A stretch of 64,000 nucleotides of DNA from Gamarada debralockiae. Lineage: Eukaryota > Ascomycota > Leotiomycetes > Helotiales > Hyphodiscaceae. Within the stretch, counting starts at the first letter, position 1; each line of letters opens with the position of its first letter. The notes beneath the pieces were generated by a model that made no database searches, had not been told where the DNA came from, and saw only the letters and a program-made list of their open reading frames with translations. Position numbers and translations under genes: made by a program. Shown piece by piece: positions 32,671 to 44,658 of the stretch. The stretch lies in contig NXFV01000975.1 in the NCBI GenBank assembly GCA_002803225.1, positions 95,521 to 159,520 on the forward strand, given 5' to 3'.

Positions 32671-34478
32671 CTACTTCCCAAACCTTCTAGAGTTGAGCTT
32701 CGCCAGCTCTAGATCTTGAATCACCCCACTGTGGTTCGTGGTAGATTTCACTTCGTCGTCTCGGATACTCAAGGATGATAGTGAGGTGAGTTTGCGTGCG
32801 GGCCAGGCCTTAGATGTCGAGGAAGTACCGAAGCTCTTCTGGTAAGTAATCGTGGGCTTGTTACCGGTAGTGGTAGATAAAGATGGATGTATGGTGGAGT
32901 CGAAGACTTGAGGGAATAGGCGGAGGAGGCCTGCGCGAATGGTTGGAAGGCAGGTGCACAGTACTGCAGTCGTGGTCTCCATAGTAGTCCAAAAAGTGAT
33001 CGGAATGTTATCCCAAGTGGGGTCTGCTGTGAGTCCGAAGGTTTTGATTGTGTAAAGTCGGATAATGGAGGTTACGCAGACACTTTGATGACGTTAGTAG
33101 GAACACGGTCCTGATGATTGCTCTGAATAATTGAGGAAAGATTTACTGACAAGCCTCCAAGCCCAAACATTATACAAAGCCCAATCTTCTTCTTTCGTCC
33201 AAGCTGTAATTTTCGAACCTCGGAGATTGGGAGAGCGACAATGAGGACGTCTTGAAGGATGTTGAATGCGGCATTGGCCCAGGTCACCGAATTAAAGTCG
33301 ACACATTTCCCTCCATGTAGGTTCTTATTCCAGACGTACGATAGCGGATGACATTGAAAGATCGTTACGATAGTGAACGCAATAGAACTGACAACGCAAA
33401 ATGTCATCACGATCCAACATTGTATTCGAAATAATCGTGCTGGAAAAACTTGGAGGTAGAAGGTGAGGATCGAGACCTTGATTAGGCTGATAGTTATAAT
33501 GTAAAACACCTCGCAAAGATAGACTGACATGTCAGAGGTTTCAATAAAGAGGGAGCAATGGTCTTACACCAATACAGGAGTCGGGTTATTATGTTGACGT
33601 TAATTTCCCACACATGCTCTCCAAAACCGTGGCGCTCAACTGCACCCATTATTCAATTACGTTCTCGGAGCGGACAGTGAGGTTAAGGTCTTATACTTAC
33701 ACGCAATTCCAAAGCCCGTGAATGCAGCATCTGTACACTTGAGGCACCATCAGCGAAAACTCCTTTGATCAACAGAGGCTATGCCTTACTGCTGCGCCAA
33801 TGATGAAATAATCATCCAACCGATATGTTTGGTGTAGATAATAGCGTGTAGCAAGCCTTACAGCAACTGCAGTATATGCTAAGAAAGGCGCATAGTCAGT
33901 ACGGGTTTAAAAGTACAATCAAGGGCCACCGGAACAAAGGAGATGACTTGCAGCAAAACGAAACAGAGTGCATAGAAGAAGCAGAAGTTAAAACACTGGG
34001 GAAGAACATACTGATCGTCATGCAAACAATGGTCATGATACGAATAAGATGATTGCGAGATTGGTACGGCCGTTCGCAAATGGCGGCTTGAATCTTGTCC
34101 AGCTCTGCTCAAAGTATCAGCTTGTTGATTCCCTCTCACAACTAGGGACATAAGGCTCACCAACACTTTCCTCCAAGGTGCAATTGACCATCATACATTG
34201 AGCTGTGAGCTTGATGAGTCTTTGGCTCTCACATTGACACGTCGTATTGAGAAGGTCGCAGTGCACGGCTGGAATGGTTATTTCCAAACAGCCCAGCTAA
34301 ATCATCAGTCAGTACCATCAGCGAAGTTTTCATTCTCTCTGAGAAAGCAATGACTTACCCCGCAAACTGGAATCTGCGCAATCTTGTCTGCAATAAAAGT
34401 CTCATTTTGCGATTGACAAGATGTAAGCAAGATAGGAGCTACTAGGAAGCCGGCGCCGAGTATATTAAAGAGCTTCAT
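32671..34478 (-). CDS. CFEM-domain PTH11-like GPCR (443 aa)
   Basis: Eight exons: 34478-34359, 34296-34161, 34104-34012, 33878-33790, 33737-33701, 33639-33568, 33523-33151, 33082-32671. A signal peptide (MKLFNILGAGFLVAPILLTS) leads into a CFEM domain with the eight expected cysteines spaced PVCG, GCLE, HCDL, TTCQC, QCMMVNC and AAICE. A fungal rhodopsin-like seven-TM region follows, with YRLDDYFIIGAA after TM1 and FFQCHPLSYVWNK-type extracellular loop residues (TIFQCHPLSYVW). The cytosolic tail is Ser/Thr/Lys-rich. CFEM receptors sense surface or host cues at the plasma membrane in plant-associated fungi. Introns of 44-133 nt fragment the gene so that only three exons stand out as plain frames. 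Confidence 0.9.
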
Positions 34479-36396
34479 AGTTATGAAGACAACCGCAGAC
34501 TAGCTGCAAAGGCACTGCGTAAATAAGGTTATGCAATGAAGAACAATGTTCCTGGGGTGACCTTGCACCAGGTGTTCAAACAGAAGTCTCATAAAAGAGT
34601 TTTCATGGATCTGTCAGCCATTTCTACTATGAAAAGATTGAAGTACATTGCTCCACAGTAGGTCCCTACCCGGCTTTCCGTCCACGCTCCAACGCACCAT
34701 TTTCAGAACTGGTTTCAGCCACAACGTGTCTCTTGCAGCACGTCAACTTTGCATTTCCGTTTCACTTTTTGAGACTTTCTCCTAGATATGGACAAATCAC
34801 AATGTGCATCCACACACCACCTTCATTAAAGCTTAACATGTTGGTCAGAAAGAACCCCGCGAGGCTCTCCGATCACTTCCGTGATCAGAAAAACTGGTGC
34901 CATGTGATAGGACTGATCTGCATGCATCGTGAGTATCTAGGATGCGGGGCGATATGCGTTCACTTGCTAAAAAAGGAAGGGTATCCGCTGTTTCAGGAAC
35001 AAGGAGACTCAGGTCTAGGGGTACTTGGTCTTATCTTTTCTGTAGGGCTGCAAATCGTTGGAGACCATCGCCCAGATACTCAGTATTCTCGAACGCACGG
35101 TGAAGACACCAGCCTATGAGGGCAACATCGTATGGGGGAAAGTTACTCTCATGCAACAGTTTTACTTGAGGACTGCTCACTTTGCACAAGGAACTTAGCC
35201 ACTGTACCCTGCTTTTAAGATGTTAATGCTCTAGCACGTGGAGTTCTGCATTTTGCTATTGCTTTCCTCTCGGAAGCAATACACTCCACATGCCAAGGCT
35301 GCCTTTAAATTTTTGCATTTGATAAACATGAGACATATTCATATTCTATTGGCTTAGTTTGAAGCTGCATTGAGCTTTTATTCTGAATTGCAATTTGGTG
35401 GAGCTGGTAAAGGAGAGAGTAAGGACCTCGGTTCGACAACAAATAAAACGCTGGCTTGACATGTGAACCTGCGGGGCTTGCGTCCTCGTGAGCTTTTATT
35501 TTGTCAGCGGCTCGGGGCGTGATGTTTTGGGAAGTTATATAACTCGAAGGGAAGCGGAGGTGAGGCTGGATCGAATTAGCGGCCGAAGCCAATACGAATT
35601 GAACGAATCCGGAGGCCTTGGCGTGGCTTCCCCACAGAAATACCCCAGTAATTGAGTTCCGGAATGAGCCGATTACCTCCACCCCTTTATTTTTTTCATA
35701 ACGTGGGGTAAGATAGTTCCCGCTTTCCACATACGTTTTCGTTCAATATGATTTTGAAGTGAAGATGAGATGTCTTCACCGCCTATCTGCTGGCGTCATC
35801 ATTTTGGAGCAAGCTACACACGCTGGCCTCTAGTTGAGATACCAAATCGATTCTCGGCCTTAGATTTTTTGATGCATTTATCTGCAACCACCATTGCTGC
35901 ACCAGCTGGCTATCATTGCCACTTCCAGCCTTGCGGGCGAAAAAAATACCAGTGATCATTCATCGTTTTGGCGGGGTTTCAACTCCAAAGGCTCGTCTCA
36001 GGAATAAAGTGGCTGTTGTGGTATGAGCCAATAAGTTTCAAGCGCACTATCCGAAATTTGTGGCCACTTTGACTGGCAAGCATTCACTCAAAATTGGAGA
36101 CCGATTGCTCCACGATTGTGACCCTTCGCAGTCTGCTTGTCGTTGATACCAAAAGTTGCTCAACATGGCTTCAACAAAAAGTAAAAGCACATTCTGAATA
36201 CCAAGTTCGATATCACGAACTTTGCCAACTTGACCATCCCATTTTGTGATTTCGTTCGAGATTTTGGAGTAGAAATAGAGCAACGTCAAGAAATTGAGTC
36301 TCGAGGAAAGAACCGTGGTACGATTAAATTGAAAGTCCTCACTGTTAGCTATGCGGGCATCACGATTCACGACTCAATCTACCCAGCGCTGCTTTA
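34479..36396. other. Intergenic, no supported gene
   Basis: Nearly 2 kb with only chance frames, for example 34733-35119 (+) and 35305-35730 (-), neither with recognisable features. It includes the promoter of the CFEM receptor. Confidence 0.45.
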
Positions 36397-36590
36397 CAGT
36401 AAAACCTGCCTATAACGAATCTGGATATAACGAACGCTAACAAATCCCTCGATATAACGTACGAGACGAAAAGCTTTACGGGATAATTCGTATGAAGACA
36501 GGGATTCTATACAACGATCTCTGGATATAACGAATATTTGGGCCCTCGCCCATACAGATTTTTCGTGTTCGTTATAACCAGGTTTTACTG
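36397..36590. mobile_element. Pogo/Tc1-like MITE (194 bp)
   Basis: The ends are inverted repeats CAGTAAAACCTG..TATAACGAA (left, with CC between) and its right-hand complement (with GT between), flanked by TA on each side (36395-36396 and 36591-36592). Inside, the motif GATATAACG is repeated several times. TA target sites and CAGTA ends match the Tc1/mariner-pogo group. No transposase is present. Confidence 0.85.
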
Positions 36591-36592
36591 TA

Positions 36593-37184
36593 CTCACTCA
36601 AGAAGAGTGCGGGAAAGGGAGGGAAGAGAAGAATAACGCTCTGTACTTGAGCCGGTACAGCCGCTGGATCGGTCAAGATTATTCCTTCAAATATTCAGTA
36701 CATCGTGCCTAGAAAGGTACTACATACCAATGCTGGGTGTCATGTTACTGATATACTTATAGCTAACCTCCTAACATTGTTGAGATTGCTGGGAGGGTAT
36801 ATCCACTATGAGTATGCTCTAAAATTCCCTCTTTCACCCAATGTGGTATTATATGTCTGAATATGGTAATTGTCGCCTAATTTCCTTCAATGAGCGCTGA
36901 TTCCTCCGAAATCCTACCCCGACAAATTCGTTGATGCTCTCTTGAAGTACCAAATCCTAATATAGAAATTTCGCTCCATGTGGAGATAATGGAGCAGCAC
37001 AGCGGCAAAACGAGTGATATAGGTATTTTGGGAACACATAACTTCCACTCACCTCGACATATAATAGTTGCCACTCTGCTATAACCACCACTTTCAAGTA
37101 CTCCCAGAACTATCTGAAAGCGTCATCGTTGGGTTGAATCAAACTTTTGATCATTTACATATCCTTCCAAAGTCAGTGGCTACA
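36593..37184. other. Promoter region of PhyH gene
   Basis: No gene seen. The MITE at 36397-36590 lies about 600 bp upstream of the PhyH start codon, so it is part of the gene's upstream flank. Confidence 0.45.
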
Positions 37185-38381
37185 ATGCAGTCAACAAATA
37201 CTGCTTCGACTCAAGCCACTTTCAAAATCCCGCCTCGAGTCTATTGTACCGAGGATCCACCCTCTCTATCCGATTTTGTCGCACTCTGTTCAAAAACCGT
37301 CACCGGTGATTATCTCCCTCTCGCATCAGAAGTCATTTCCAACGTTCCGATTTATGATCTCACCAAGTTCAGCCTCGACAAAACTTCCACTGCAGCTTTG
37401 CAGGCTGAATGGCACTACATCCTATTTTCCGGCCCTGGAGTCTTAGTACTCAAGAACATGTACAAAGACCAAGGGCTTCTTGACCGGGTCAACCGAGTTT
37501 ACCAAACCATAATCGCTTCAGAAATAGAAAATCTCAGCAAAGGGGACCATTTCTCGAGTGCCAGTACAAACGACAGAATTTGGAACTCGTTTTGCAAACA
37601 TGGCCTCCTGGACCCAGAATCATTCGTGGAGTACTATTCAAACCCCTGGTTGGCTATGATATGTGATGCCTGGCTGGGACCTGCGTATCGTATCACGGCT
37701 CAGGTCAATGTCGTGAGACCGGGAGGTCCTGCCCAAGTCAGTCATCGGGACTATCATCTGGGTTTTCAGACAGCGGAAGCCTGCAAGAGATTTCCAATTC
37801 ACATGCAAACCGCGAGCCAACTCCTGACTTTGCAGGGAGCTGTAGCTCACAGTAATATGCCTGTGGAGAGTGGCTCGACGAGATTGCTGCCTTTCAGCCA
37901 ACAATTTCACGAGGGTTACATGGCATACCGCCTGCCTGAATTCACCCAGTACTTCTTGGAAAATTTTGTCAGCTTGCCATTGGGTCTTGGAGATGGAATG
38001 TTTTTCAACCCTGCCTTATTTCATGCTGCAGGCGAGAATCGAACAAGGGACATAGTACGAAGCGCCAATCTCCTGCAGGTGAGCAGCGCATTTGGGAAGC
38101 CGATGGAGTCACTTGACAGTATTTCGTTGGTTGAGCGGTGTTGGGAAACATTGAGGCAAAAGTTCGACAAGGACGGTGCTAGCATCCATGTGGACGCGAT
38201 CGTGGCAGCAATTGCAGAGGGGTACCCATTTCCAACCAACCTGGACAGAATGCCACCCGCGCCAGGAGGTATGGCACCAGAAAGCGAACAGGATCTAGTA
38301 AGGAGAGGTTTGCGGGATCATTGGGACGTGAAACAGATCACCGACGCCATGACGCAAATGAAGAAGGACTCTGAATCTTGA
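37185..38381 (+). CDS. Phytanoyl-CoA dioxygenase (PhyH) family protein (398 aa)
   Basis: Single exon from ATG 37185 (MQSTNTASTQATFKIPPRVY). The open frame extends further upstream but has no better ATG. The iron site is visible: HRDYH near residue 187 gives the HxD pair, and the distal His is in NPALFHAAGENRTRD with the following Arg for 2-oxoglutarate. GPGVLVLKNMY near residue 85 is the typical N-terminal strand. PhyH enzymes are Fe(II)/2-oxoglutarate-dependent hydroxylases; in fungi many act in secondary metabolism (e.g. meroterpenoid or mycotoxin pathways) rather than on phytanoyl-CoA. It converges on an SDR gene with 202 bp between stops, so a shared pathway is plausible but unproven. Confidence 0.87.
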   Translation: MQSTNTASTQATFKIPPRVYCTEDPPSLSDFVALCSKTVTGDYLPLASEVISNVPIYDLTKFSLDKTSTAALQAEWHYILFSGPGVLVLKNMYKDQGLLDRVNRVYQTIIASEIENLSKGDHFSSASTNDRIWNSFCKHGLLDPESFVEYYSNPWLAMICDAWLGPAYRITAQVNVVRPGGPAQVSHRDYHLGFQTAEACKRFPIHMQTASQLLTLQGAVAHSNMPVESGSTRLLPFSQQFHEGYMAYRLPEFTQYFLENFVSLPLGLGDGMFFNPALFHAAGENRTRDIVRSANLLQVSSAFGKPMESLDSISLVERCWETLRQKFDKDGASIHVDAIVAAIAEGYPFPTNLDRMPPAPGGMAPESEQDLVRRGLRDHWDVKQITDAMTQMKKDSES

Positions 38382-38583
38382 AGTATGCCTTAGACTTCAG
38401 TTTCTTGATCTTTCGCACTCACTGGGTGTGAATGTATGCGAAGTGGATGACGAAGGTTCCTTAGGGGTGGAAAAACCGGAGGCTTTTGTCAGATGATTCC
38501 GATACTCAACATAACGATCCAGTCTATAATAAATCACTAACTCGATGTCCGTCCACTCCACACTCATGCCTTCCTTCCATTGC

Positions 38584-39733
38584 TTACTGCTCCCCCGCCT
38601 TTAGAAGTTCTAACTCATTCTCTAAAAATTCCAGTAAACCTTCCTTGGCCGGCTTCCACCCTAGTCTCTTAGCCCTGTCGGTCTTCAATAACATACTACC
38701 ACCTTGAAGGATGTCCGCCAGTTCACCATGCCCAGCTTCCTCCAATGGAACGCTCTTGGCTTCGGGGGAAGAGACGACACCCTGGGCGTGGAACAGTTTG
38801 GCGAAAGCATTACTGGTCTCCTTCCAGGCAGTCTCTTGACTTGTGATAATATAGAATCGAGACCAGAGGCTACCTGTAGGCTCAGGGTTCTTGATTGCTT
38901 CGTCTATAACCTTGAGCACAAATGGAGGGAAATCCTCGACGTGGAGTGACTGGAAAAGACCAGTGCCTTCACCGATATAAGGCACGAAACCCACTTCCTC
39001 GGCTTGAAGCTTGTAGAGTAACTGAATGACACCAGGGGCTTGCTTAGGTCCGATTGATTTGCCGTAAACGCCGGAGGGGAATATGATGTAAGTAATCACT
39101 TCACCGGTCTTGCCAGTTTCGATAACTCTAGTTGAAAATGTTTTAGCTAAAATCCAACAAAACACAACGGGATATGACTACTTACTCTATGTCGGGGCCC
39201 CCATTAAGCATGCTAGAGTTGACCAACTTCATGTCCTCTTCGTTATCGTCCTAACACAGCACCCTATGTCAGCTTGCGTTCTTGAACAATGACTCATCTT
39301 CAACGCTTCAAGGCAAACTTACATTCCAAACTTTACTGTCCCCGACTCCCGGTCCGGCGTACTTGCCATCCTTACGGCCGTCAACAAAGTTCGCTGTTCC
39401 ACTGATATGAATAAGAGTTGCTTTGCCTTTCCCTTCCGCAAATCGAGTTCTGAGTCCGGAATTGATGGATTTGGCGAGCGGTACGTCCCATGAGCTGCCG
39501 CAATTGATCACAATTTTGTGCTCAGAGGCGACCTTCGAGATCTTCTCCGATTCACTGAAATCGCCAATGACGATTCTGTCGACGTGGGCAGAATTTGTGA
39601 GGTAGTTATGGATGACGCTGTCGGTGTCGCGAATGTACACCGTGAGTGGGAAGTCTGGGTATGCTTTCTTGAGAGCCACGACGAGGTGACCGCCCATGAG
39701 ACCAGTGGCACCGAAGAGGAGGATTGAAGGCAT
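38584..39733 (-). CDS. Extended SDR / NAD(P)-binding epimerase-type protein (339 aa)
   Basis: Three exons: 39733-39323, 39250-39186, 39127-38584; introns are 72 and 58 nt. The N-terminus MPSILLFGATGLMGGHLVVA holds the Rossmann GATGxxGG motif. GKATLIHISGTANF carries the strand and Ser of the active-site region, and FPSGVYGKSIGPKQAPG follows. The C-terminal part contains a Trp-rich helix (SLWSRFYIITSQETAWKETS) and ends ELELLKAGEQ. It belongs with fungal NAD-dependent epimerase/dehydratase-like proteins that reduce or isomerise small molecules. The classic Tyr-x3-Lys is not obvious, so catalysis may differ. It converges with the PhyH gene. Confidence 0.85.
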
Positions 39734-40488
39734 GTCTTAGTGGGGAAGAAAAATTGCTTGAATTATTCTGGGTATGATCGGTGAAGATTGTTGCTGTTAA
39801 AGTGTGATTGACTGATGAACAAAAACACCCAAGTGAAGGCGGAATTCTACATCTTTTATGTCTTTCCATAATCATTTCATTGATGCGCCTCTTAGCCATT
39901 GCGTTTCCCATTCCAGGGAAAATGTTTGTAATTTCAAAGCATGTTTCTGGAATCCACGAGCTTTGAGGCTGTTGATGTTGCCGTCTCAGCCTTTCCAGGT
40001 TGAAATTTCCTAAAATGGAAATGACCGGGGTTGGTAACTTATTAATCATGATGCACCAGCCAGAACCAATCAGCTTTTGGCCTCATGATTGGCGAAGTTG
40101 CAGCCAACAAAGCCCCTTGCCAAACGTCATAAGGCTGCCTTTGACAAGCTTTGGCTGTGCGGAGGTAGATAGGTAACGTACGGCCGAAACCGTTCGGAAG
40201 ATGGTATTTTGGACGCTCGAACGGAGCAATGAATTTGCGCCGTCAGAGTAAGCGAATTTTATGGAACGAGGTTTCAACACTTTGAGCTATTTTTGAGTTT
40301 CTAAGCATTCATGTCCATCAACTTGATTGGACGTGCCACTACTAATGCACAGATTGAAAATTGCATAATCAACACATAAAAATTTTCAGTGGCTATCAAG
40401 TAACGCTAGTAAAGCATACAAAGTCTGTCGAGGTCACACCGTGTCCCAAAAGCATCAGAACAAACCAAGGAACTATCTCGCTCTCAAT
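39734..40488. other. Intergenic, no gene seen
   Basis: Contains the SDR promoter on the left and the 3' flank of the laccase on the right. The frames are shadows or chance. Confidence 0.45.
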
Positions 40489-42280
40489 TCAAACACCTGA
40501 GTCAGATTGGACAACGTCATCGTCAGTCGCATATGTGTCCCAATTGGCGCAGGTACTGTTGATTGATGTGACATCCATGAGAGCCGTCATTTCGGATTCT
40601 CGCTCAAGGAGTTGAAGGGCAAATCCTTCAGAAGTGTGCCATGCGATATGGCAGTGCATAAGCCATGCCTGCGAAAGAGCATTAGCAATCTCATTCATCG
40701 TGAATAATGGAAGATATCAACTTACACCTGGGTTGTCAGTGTAATAAGCAATGACCAGGTAGCCAGAGGCAGGTAACATTGCAACGTCTCGCCTAGGGCC
40801 ATCCGTTGTAGTTAAAGTGACTGTGTCCGCGTCGTAAGTGCCAGTGCCTTGGGCAAGAACCCAGAAGTCGTGTCCGTGGAGATGGATTGGATGTGCCTGG
40901 GCAAAAGTGGTTTGGATAACGAAGTACACCCATTCATTGGCGGTATCGAGCTCGATCACCTGTTGATCGGTTGACCAGGTGTCGTTTCCTTCAGCGACTG
41001 CCAATACTGTGGGGTAATCCCACTGTGAAACGAATGAAGTCCCGTTCATGTACCATTCGACCAAATTATCGACTCGACCAAGGGTGACAGCGAAGTCGTC
41101 TTCAAGAGAGTAGGAATCAGATGCAGCAAGGGCAAGATATGGGACCAGGGTGGAGATATCTTCGTCGTCACAAGAATCAGTGTAGTCGTATGCAGAGGTA
41201 GTAGGGTCGTCGGTGGAAGTGCCGTCGTACCGAACAATGCCCAGAATGTTATCAACGTTGTCATTATCAGAACAACTCTCCTGGGGAATAGCTCTCATCC
41301 AGTAATTGCCACTGGTCTCGGATGCCGTAACAACAACATCGTATCGCTGGCCCATGCCAATACTGACAGCAGTAGTGTTGTAAGGAACGATAGGGACAAA
41401 ATCTGTAGAAATGACTTCCAGGGTATGGTTGTCGATCATAAACTTGAAATGCGTATCAGCAGCGCCGTTGACGAGCCGGATACGGTATCTGGTTCCGGCC
41501 GTGAAGTTAGTCTCGAAGCGAGAGCCGGCGTCGTCATAGACATTTGTACCATTGATGAGACAGTTGTCCAACGTTGGCGGGCCGTTTTCTGCAGCTTCCA
41601 CCGCCAAGACATCAGCCGTCGAGTGAGACCAATCATTGAGGAAGAGGTTGCCAAGATCTTCGTCATAGTTTGCTGTGGCCGGGCCGTTGATTATAATCCC
41701 TCCGAGGATGCCATCCCATGCTTGAACATAGAAATGGGAATGATACCAGCTAGATCCGTATTGTGTAGCTCTCCATGTATACGTGAATGAATCACCGGGG
41801 GCAATAGGGCATTGGGTGACACTGGGAACACCATCCATTTGGTTGGTATAATTCTGTCGAACACCGTGGAAGTGAATAGAGGTCCCGTTGTTCTCCATTG
41901 AGTTGCTCACGTGGACAACTAAAGAAAGTCAGTCAGGTATTATGCAACGGGGAAGAGGCTAGCTACTTACCGACGGTGTCACCCCAATCAGCAATGATAG
42001 TTGGGCCGGGGAAAGAGCCATTGACAGTCAAGACAATCCTCTCCACACCATCTGGAGCGGCAGTCCCGTTCTGGATATCGAACCAATACTCGCGCGTCAC
42101 TCCGGTATCAGGTACTGTGTCGTAGTAGTTGGTAGAGAGGTCATAATCGCCCCAGCAGGATCTGTCATCGGCACTGTTGGTACATCTCTTTGAAAGAGTC
42201 TTGTCGGAAAGCGAGGGTTTGGGTGCAGCAAAGATGCCTGGGATGGCAAAGGCTGCCAAAAGCAGAGATGAGAAGCGCAT
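40489..42280 (-). CDS. Laccase / multicopper oxidase (560 aa), secreted
   Basis: Three exons: 42280-41971, 41918-40726, 40668-40489; introns are 52 and 57 nt. Signal peptide MRFSSLLLAAFAIPGIFAAP. All four copper blocks are present: HFHG (about 119-122), WYHSH, HPIHLHGHDF, and HCHIAWHTSEGFALQLLERE formed by exon 3. The residue after the T1 His block is Leu, typical of high-potential ascomycete enzymes. Many N-glycosylation sites (NGT, NYT, NFT). The C-terminus DSGV matches the processed DSGL/DSGV tail of ascomycete laccases. The enzyme oxidises phenols with reduction of oxygen to water, extracellularly, in lignin or melanin chemistry or detoxification. Length is normal. Confidence 0.94.
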
Positions 42281-44053
42281 TGCGAAAGCAGAAAGCAATG
42301 CCAAGTAAGGAAAATATGCAAGAAATGAATGAATGGTTGAGTTGAATGATCGAGAAGGAGATAGAGACTGCAGACTTCAGAGGAGAGTGACCTCATATAC
42401 TTCGCCAACCCAACTCCAAAGAGAGACTGACTGTGAGAATCACGAAGCTTAGACTTCCAAATCGAGAGTTCAAAGGCCCTTGTACGCGTGTTACGTAGCC
42501 AAGCTTTCTTCTTTTGGCATGGAAAATATCCAAATGTAGCCCAATCGTCTGCTGTCTTGTGGGGACTGTCTTGTGAGAGATTAGACTGCAACAGCTCAAA
42601 CACCTGAGCAACGTCGACATGTCCAATCTTGGCTTTTTGCACCGAGCTCAACAACTATTCGTAGCTATGGGTAGATCAACGGGCAATTGGATTATGCAGT
42701 GATAGTCTCGATCACTCGGACCCGGTCCGAAATCTGGACAGGCCCAGCATACTTTTGCAGGCATCTTCTCAGCTTCAGTGGAGCTGCCTCGGTTGAAAAA
42801 GGGATAATTGCTAAAGTGAAAGAAGCTTGAACTGCTTGATAGAAGCAATTTACAAAAATAGAATAGACTTTTTAAGGAGACTTGCGAATGTGGCTTGTCC
42901 CTGTTTGATGTGCTTCAGGGGTCCTCAAAACGTTGTTGCCGGTGGGGACCTTGGGCCGAAGATGGGACGGTGGGACAAGATAAGCGAGGCGTAACTCTGC
43001 GCGTCTTCTTCAAGGATATACGCAGAGCCTATCCATGTCGTTGTCTGTCTAACTTGCATATGGCGTGGTTCGCGGGCAGTGCCGTCGAGGGTAGGGGCTT
43101 TTTCTCCATAATCCTCGGCGATTCTACAGTACAATCTAGATTCATAAGGGATATCCTGTCGCCACAGTGTCAAGCCGCGAAAAGCGGCTCTGTTCAAAGT
43201 ACGGGCTCGTTGCCCCAGCGCATAAGGTGAAGAAAGTTTATTGTCGACGCGACAGCGCGTGAAAAGCAAGTTGTGCGCTAACGTAGCCGGGTCACATGAC
43301 AGGGGCTAGCTCTATTGAGACCGTGACTAAACCCAAAATGAGCCAAATCTGACCCCTTTTCAACTCTCCGAAAACGGGAGAGGGATTATCGGTATCTGAA
43401 TCATGGGTGGAAACGAAAGCCAGCGGGAGAATGCCGAGACGGACTGACCGACATCGCAGTACTACAAAGGTCACAGGACAAAAATAAGAACCATCAGATC
43501 TTCGTCATCTCCGCCGCTTCGCATGAACTTTTCTCCCGAAATTCTCGCACCGATCTTAATCGGGACAACAAAGTTGTGAAGCTTGGGCCAAAACGCGCCA
43601 GTTCTATCCCTGAGATGCAAAGAAGCTTTACCCAGCCACCCGTTTCTGATATTTCAGGAGGACTGCTACCTTTCCATCCCCACTTTTTGTTCCACGTCCC
43701 CTCCCCCTTTCTTCGTCGCTTTGTTCTCTCCCCACTGCTCTTAACCTGTAATTTCTACTATTGGCATGCGTGGCAGCGATGTATTTTCAGCCGGTTTGAG
43801 TTTTTTCGGATTCAGGCTCATCGAATGAGCACTGCATCCTATTTTTGTGGGATTGTCAATCGAGGACATACGTCAGCTCTGAGGGACATGATGATATTCG
43901 TGGGCCTAAGCAGGCTCGAATCTTGCATACATATCCTCAACAGCTCAGCAATCAAAAAGTGACCTAGTCATTCTCTTTTGATTCCCAAAAATCTTCCTTA
44001 ACTATCGTTCTTCATTGCTTTTCGTTCACTTCAATCCCAAATTACTTTTCAAA
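42281..44053. other. Long divergent intergenic region
   Basis: About 1.8 kb between the laccase (-) and the secreted glycoprotein (+), with only chance frames on both strands. It must contain both promoters. No specific regulatory site can be supported by eye. Confidence 0.45.
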
Positions 44054-44658
44054 ATGCACCTCAAGGCTCTCCTCTTCGTCCTCTCTCTCCTCGCCGTCTC
44101 ATGCTCGGCCCTTCCCCCTCATTTCAAGCGAGACATTAGCACAAATGTCACTCTCTACGCCTACGGCACCAACATCTCAGGCCTAGCTCTCTACTACGGC
44201 AACACAGACGGTATCCACCTCTCCCTCCCCCTCCCCTCTTCCCCTTAAACTCCAACTCACATAAACCAGGGCTCGCATACATCGGTTCCTCCCCACCAAC
44301 CAACTACTCCTCCGTAGCCTTCGCCATCGACGACTCCGGCGAACAAACCTGGAACGCAACCTTCACCAACAGTTCGACTGCCGGAGCCTTCTACATCGTT
44401 GACGGGGCCTCCTCCTACGCAGCTGTCGGATTCCTTTCTTCGAACTCTACGGCTACAACAACTACCAATGCCACAACAAGCGGGTTCTCCCTCTTTGGCT
44501 CACAAGTGGTGTATAGTTCTGGATCGGATATCGAGTCTCAGTTCTGGGCAAAAACCAGCGACGTGGACGGGATTTGGTCATTGATGTGGAACTCGGACGG
44601 AAGCAATCAGGATGACAGCGTCCCAGTGACCGTGAAGACCACTGCACCGACCTCTTAG
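44054..44658 (+). CDS. Small secreted Ser/Thr-rich glycoprotein (181 aa)
   Basis: Two exons, 44054-44210 and 44270-44658; the 59-nt intron is C-rich in its middle. Signal peptide MHLKALLFVLSLLAVSCSAL, then a KR site (HFKRDIS) that could be cut by a Kex2-type protease. The mature part has many NxS/T sites (NVT, NIS, NYS, NAT, NSS, NST), aromatic-rich beta-strand-like repeats and almost no cysteine. This pattern occurs in a group of fungal secreted hypothetical proteins of about 180 aa. Function unknown; a cell-wall or extracellular location is likely. Confidence 0.82.

Noticed and set aside
35305..35730. 141-codon minus-strand frame
   Set aside because: No homology-like features, no splice-consistent extension, and an unlikely composition.
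42097..42654. 185-codon minus-strand frame
   Set aside because: It overlaps the laccase signal peptide region in another frame and lacks an ATG in sensible context.
43576..43962. 128-codon plus-strand frame upstream of the secreted glycoprotein
   Set aside because: It starts at a non-ATG codon and has no recognisable domain; it is probably promoter or UTR sequence.
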